From Macrococcus armenti (GTDB lineage Bacteria; Bacillota; Bacilli; Staphylococcales; Staphylococcaceae), in NCBI RefSeq assembly GCF_020097135.1, contig NZ_CP083608.1, positions 1,364,001 through 1,428,000 on the forward strand: 64,000 nt of DNA, in the 5' to 3' direction. Under the pieces are notes generated by a model that was not told the DNA's origin, did not search any database, and saw only the letters and a list, made by a program, of their open reading frames with translations. How positions within the stretch are numbered: the stretch's first letter is position 1; the number at the start of each line of letters is the position of its first letter. Below are positions 61,735-64,000 of this stretch, one piece after another. The position numbers and the translations under genes are program-made.

Positions 61735-62202
61735 ATTACGAACTTCTTCATAGTTCGGTACTTATAGCCTTGGATACTGCTTCTACCTTGTGTTAAGTGG
61801 TGAACTTCAACTAAGTTCGACACATATAGCCTCATTTACTGCTTCAGCTGCACCCTAAGTGGCGAACTTCTTCATTGTTCGACACCTACGTACTTAGTTA
61901 CACCTTCAACCGCTCTCTAGGTGCCGAACTTCAACTAAGTTCGACACCTACGTACTCAGTTACACCTTCAACCGCTCTCTAGGTGCCGAACTTCAACTAA
62001 GTTCGACACCTACGTCCTCAGTTACTCCTTCAAATGCACTCTAAGTGCCGAACTTCTCCATTGTTCGACACCTACGTACTCAGTTACTGTTTCAACCTCA
62101 CCCTAAGTGGCGAACTTCAACTAAGTTCGGCACCTATGTCCTCAGTCACACCTTCTAACTCGTACTAAGTGACGAACTTCACCATAATTCACCACTTAAA
62201 CT
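61735..62202. repeat. array of eight 62-bp palindromic repeat units
   Basis: Eight imperfect copies with GAACTT at 61740, 61802, 61864, 61926, 61988, 62050, 62112 and 62174, i.e. spaced exactly 62 bp. Each unit has a hairpin with arms AGGTG-CGAACTT and AAGTTCG-CACCT (loop CAACT or variants), plus a ~30-bp semi-conserved stretch (TACGTACTCAGTTACACCTT...). Units 4 and 5 are nearly identical; end units are most diverged. There is no ORF, and 62 is not a multiple of three. Function unknown. Confidence 0.9.
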
Positions 62203-62239
62203 ATCAGCAATCTCCTTCTCTTAAATCAAATCCAACTTT

Positions 62240-63304
62240 CTATATCTCTTGTTTAATAATACGCTCAACCGTTGCATCATCCAGGCTTTCTACTACTTTC
62301 TTTAATAACATTACTGCTCCGTTATAATCTTCACGATGCATCATCGATACATTGCTGTGAATGTAGCGTGTTGGTACAGAAATTGTAATCGCTGGTACGC
62401 CATTGTTGCTTACGGCTACATGTCCTGCATCTGTATATCCACCTGTCAGATGATCATGCTGTACTTTAATTTCATTTTCCTGCGCAATTTGTTCAACATA
62501 GCGTCTGAATGAAACATGTCCGATATTCCATGCATCTGATAACAAAATGACTGGTCCTTCTCCCATCTTCGCTTGTCCAGATTGTTCCATGCCTGGCGTA
62601 TTTGAACAAATACATACATCAATTGCTATTGCTAAACTTGGTTTCAGTAAATTCGCAGCAGTAATCGCGCCTCGAGATAATGTCTCTTCTTGTGTCACTG
62701 CTCCTGAATATAATGTGATGTTATGCTTAATGTCTTTCATCACTTCATATGCTGCAGCGCATCCAAATCGATTATCAAATGCTTTAGCCAGCAGATAATT
62801 CAGGTTTGCCATTACTTCAAACTCAGAATACGGTGTTATCGCATCTCCTACACTTACACCTGCATTTAATGTTTCTTCTCTATTCGCTGTTCCGATATCT
62901 ATAAACATCGCGTCCGGATTTACTTTATTTCGTTCATCAGCTGGTAGTACATGCGGTGGCTTACTACCAATTACGCCTCGTACTTCACCTTTACGTGTTA
63001 ATATCGTTACTTTCTGGCTTGTCATTACTGTACCAGACCAGCTGCCTAAATTCGTAAATTTAATAAATCCTTTTTCAGTTATCTCAGTTACCATAAATCC
63101 GATTTCATCAAGATGTCCAAGTAGCATTATCGAATGATTTGATGCCGCTTCTTTAACACCAAATATACTACCGGTATTATCCTGAATTGTTTTAATACCG
63201 TCATTCTCAAATAATCTTTTCATAAACTGCGTCATCGGCTGTTCAAATCCTGCCGGCGCGTTTACATCTGTCATTTCTTTTAATAATTGTAATTGCTGAT
63301 CCAT
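62240..63304 (-). CDS. M42-family metallo-aminopeptidase
   Basis: A 354-residue enzyme of the glutamyl/deblocking aminopeptidase (FrvX/YsdC) family. Metal and catalytic residues are in LLGHLDEIGFMV, AKAFDNRFGC, TQEETLSRGA (paired Glu), AIDVCI and TRYIHSNVSMMHREDY. It forms tetrahedral dodecamers that trim peptides from the N-terminus in the cytoplasm. The start follows an AAGGGGATAAG-type site. Confidence 0.92.
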   Translation of the reverse strand: MDQQLQLLKEMTDVNAPAGFEQPMTQFMKRLFENDGIKTIQDNTGSIFGVKEAASNHSIMLLGHLDEIGFMVTEITEKGFIKFTNLGSWSGTVMTSQKVTILTRKGEVRGVIGSKPPHVLPADERNKVNPDAMFIDIGTANREETLNAGVSVGDAITPYSEFEVMANLNYLLAKAFDNRFGCAAAYEVMKDIKHNITLYSGAVTQEETLSRGAITAANLLKPSLAIAIDVCICSNTPGMEQSGQAKMGEGPVILLSDAWNIGHVSFRRYVEQIAQENEIKVQHDHLTGGYTDAGHVAVSNNGVPAITISVPTRYIHSNVSMMHREDYNGAVMLLKKVVESLDDATVERIIKQEI

Positions 63305-63321
63305 TATCTTATCCCCTTTAT

Positions 63322-64000
63322 TTATATAAACTTACTTAACATTATACCAATTATCGTACCAACATAATTCCCAATAATGTATCCTAGCGTCCCTACAACT
63401 AGTATCGGTCCTATTAACTTATGCCAACCTTTTGCAATAGCTAATGCAGCGGCAGTTGTTGGACCACCGATGTTTGCATTGCTCGCGAGTAATATCTCTT
63501 CTAAATCTGCACTGATCCATTTACCCACGACTAAACTGATAACTAAATTTATAACTGCAATTATAAATACGAAGAGTAATAGCAATGGTGCATTCTGGAT
63601 AATTAATGGGATTGATGCAGGGATACCTAATACAAAGAAAAATAAATATATTAAATATGTTCCAAATTCACTACTACCGTTCATTCGTTTAAAGAAGTTC
63701 GGAAATGTTAATATCAATAAAAACGTGAGTGTCGTTAAAATTAAATACTTATCCGTTACGAGCCCCGTTAACATATCATATGCTATATTACTATCGCGCT
63801 TCGGAAATAATGTCGCCAACCATTCTGATAGTTTAAATGAAACAGCTACAATAAAAAATGCTGCTCCGAAATTAAGTGCGATATCAAGTAACGATATTTC
63901 CTTTCTACCGAAATAATCTTTCTGCCCATCATTATGATTACTTTCAACAGCTTCGATATGCGGTGTTTTAAAACTTTTTCTGAAAAACTGAATAGTCGGT
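63322..64000 (-). CDS. DUF819 family membrane protein (YjcL-like), N-terminus off window
   Basis: A partial integral membrane protein; the frame is open to base 64000 and lacks its start. At least six helices are seen. EEILLASNANIGGPTTAAALAIAKGWHKLIGPILVVGTLGYIIGNYVGT, at the C-terminus and quoted in part, is the DUF819 signature, with a repeated Gly-Pro-rich segment as in carboxylate transporters. Substrate unknown. It ends 17 bases before the M42 peptidase gene, suggesting one operon. Confidence 0.85.
   Translation of the reverse strand, partial: PTIQFFRKSFKTPHIEAVESNHNDGQKDYFGRKEISLLDIALNFGAAFFIVAVSFKLSEWLATLFPKRDSNIAYDMLTGLVTDKYLILTTLTFLLILTFPNFFKRMNGSSEFGTYLIYLFFFVLGIPASIPLIIQNAPLLLLFVFIIAVINLVISLVVGKWISADLEEILLASNANIGGPTTAAALAIAKGWHKLIGPILVVGTLGYIIGNYVGTIIGIMLSKFI

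Noticed and set aside
61735-62202. Repeat array resembling a CRISPR
   Set aside because: The segments between hairpin cores are themselves similar from unit to unit, no cas genes are near, and the core varies more than a CRISPR repeat would.

Overview
The window looks like a Staphylococcaceae chromosome segment, probably Macrococcus, Mammaliicoccus or a relative. It is AT-rich, and the host part keeps the familiar order rdgB-murI-marR-sdhBAC-uvrC-trxA-mutS2-polX-cvpA-zapA-rnhC-pheTS-trmH. The species cannot be fixed from the sequence alone. Two thirds of the genes lie on the minus strand.

Positions 1 to about 35,700 are most of a temperate siphovirus prophage of HK97 type, integrated at a tRNA-Arg gene (35692-35765). 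Its far end lies outside the window. Read in the minus direction from the tRNA side, after the plus-strand lysogeny module (CI-like repressor, Ltp-like lipoprotein, tyrosine integrase), come: a Cro-like protein and antirepressor; early recombination and replication genes (Gp157, Sak3-type annealing protein, initiator with internal iterons, helicase loader, DnaB-type helicase, SSB, HNH and DUF1064 nucleases, ParB-like protein); many small accessory ORFs, several under 60 codons; a RinA/ArpU late regulator; HNH endonuclease and small and large terminase; portal, ClpP-like protease, capsid and connectors; the tail genes, with a programmed -1 frameshift in the chaperone and a tape measure carrying two cell-wall hydrolase domains; and a lysis cassette (holin, CHAP endolysin) cut by the window edge.

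Positions 35,766 to 60,000 are mostly housekeeping genes: nucleotide-pool cleaning, glutamate racemase, succinate dehydrogenase behind a promoter region rich in regulatory sites, DNA repair, thioredoxin, cell division, and a T-box-controlled phenylalanyl-tRNA synthetase. There are also accessory genes: an LPxTG-like surface protein broken by one in-frame TGA, a TPP-dependent 2-keto-acid decarboxylase with a divergent MarR regulator, and a Na+/H+ antiporter that seems to start at ATT.

Positions 60,000 to 64,000 hold a methyltransferase, a small autoregulated membrane-protein/HTH operon with a decayed paralogue, an unexplained array of eight palindromic units at an exact 62-bp period (61735-62202), an M42 aminopeptidase and a DUF819 membrane protein running off the end. 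The most unusual observations are this 62-bp array, the shared C-terminal hexapeptide of the two main virion proteins, the 11-bp iterons in the initiator gene, and a putative plus-strand small RNA inside the early phage operon.
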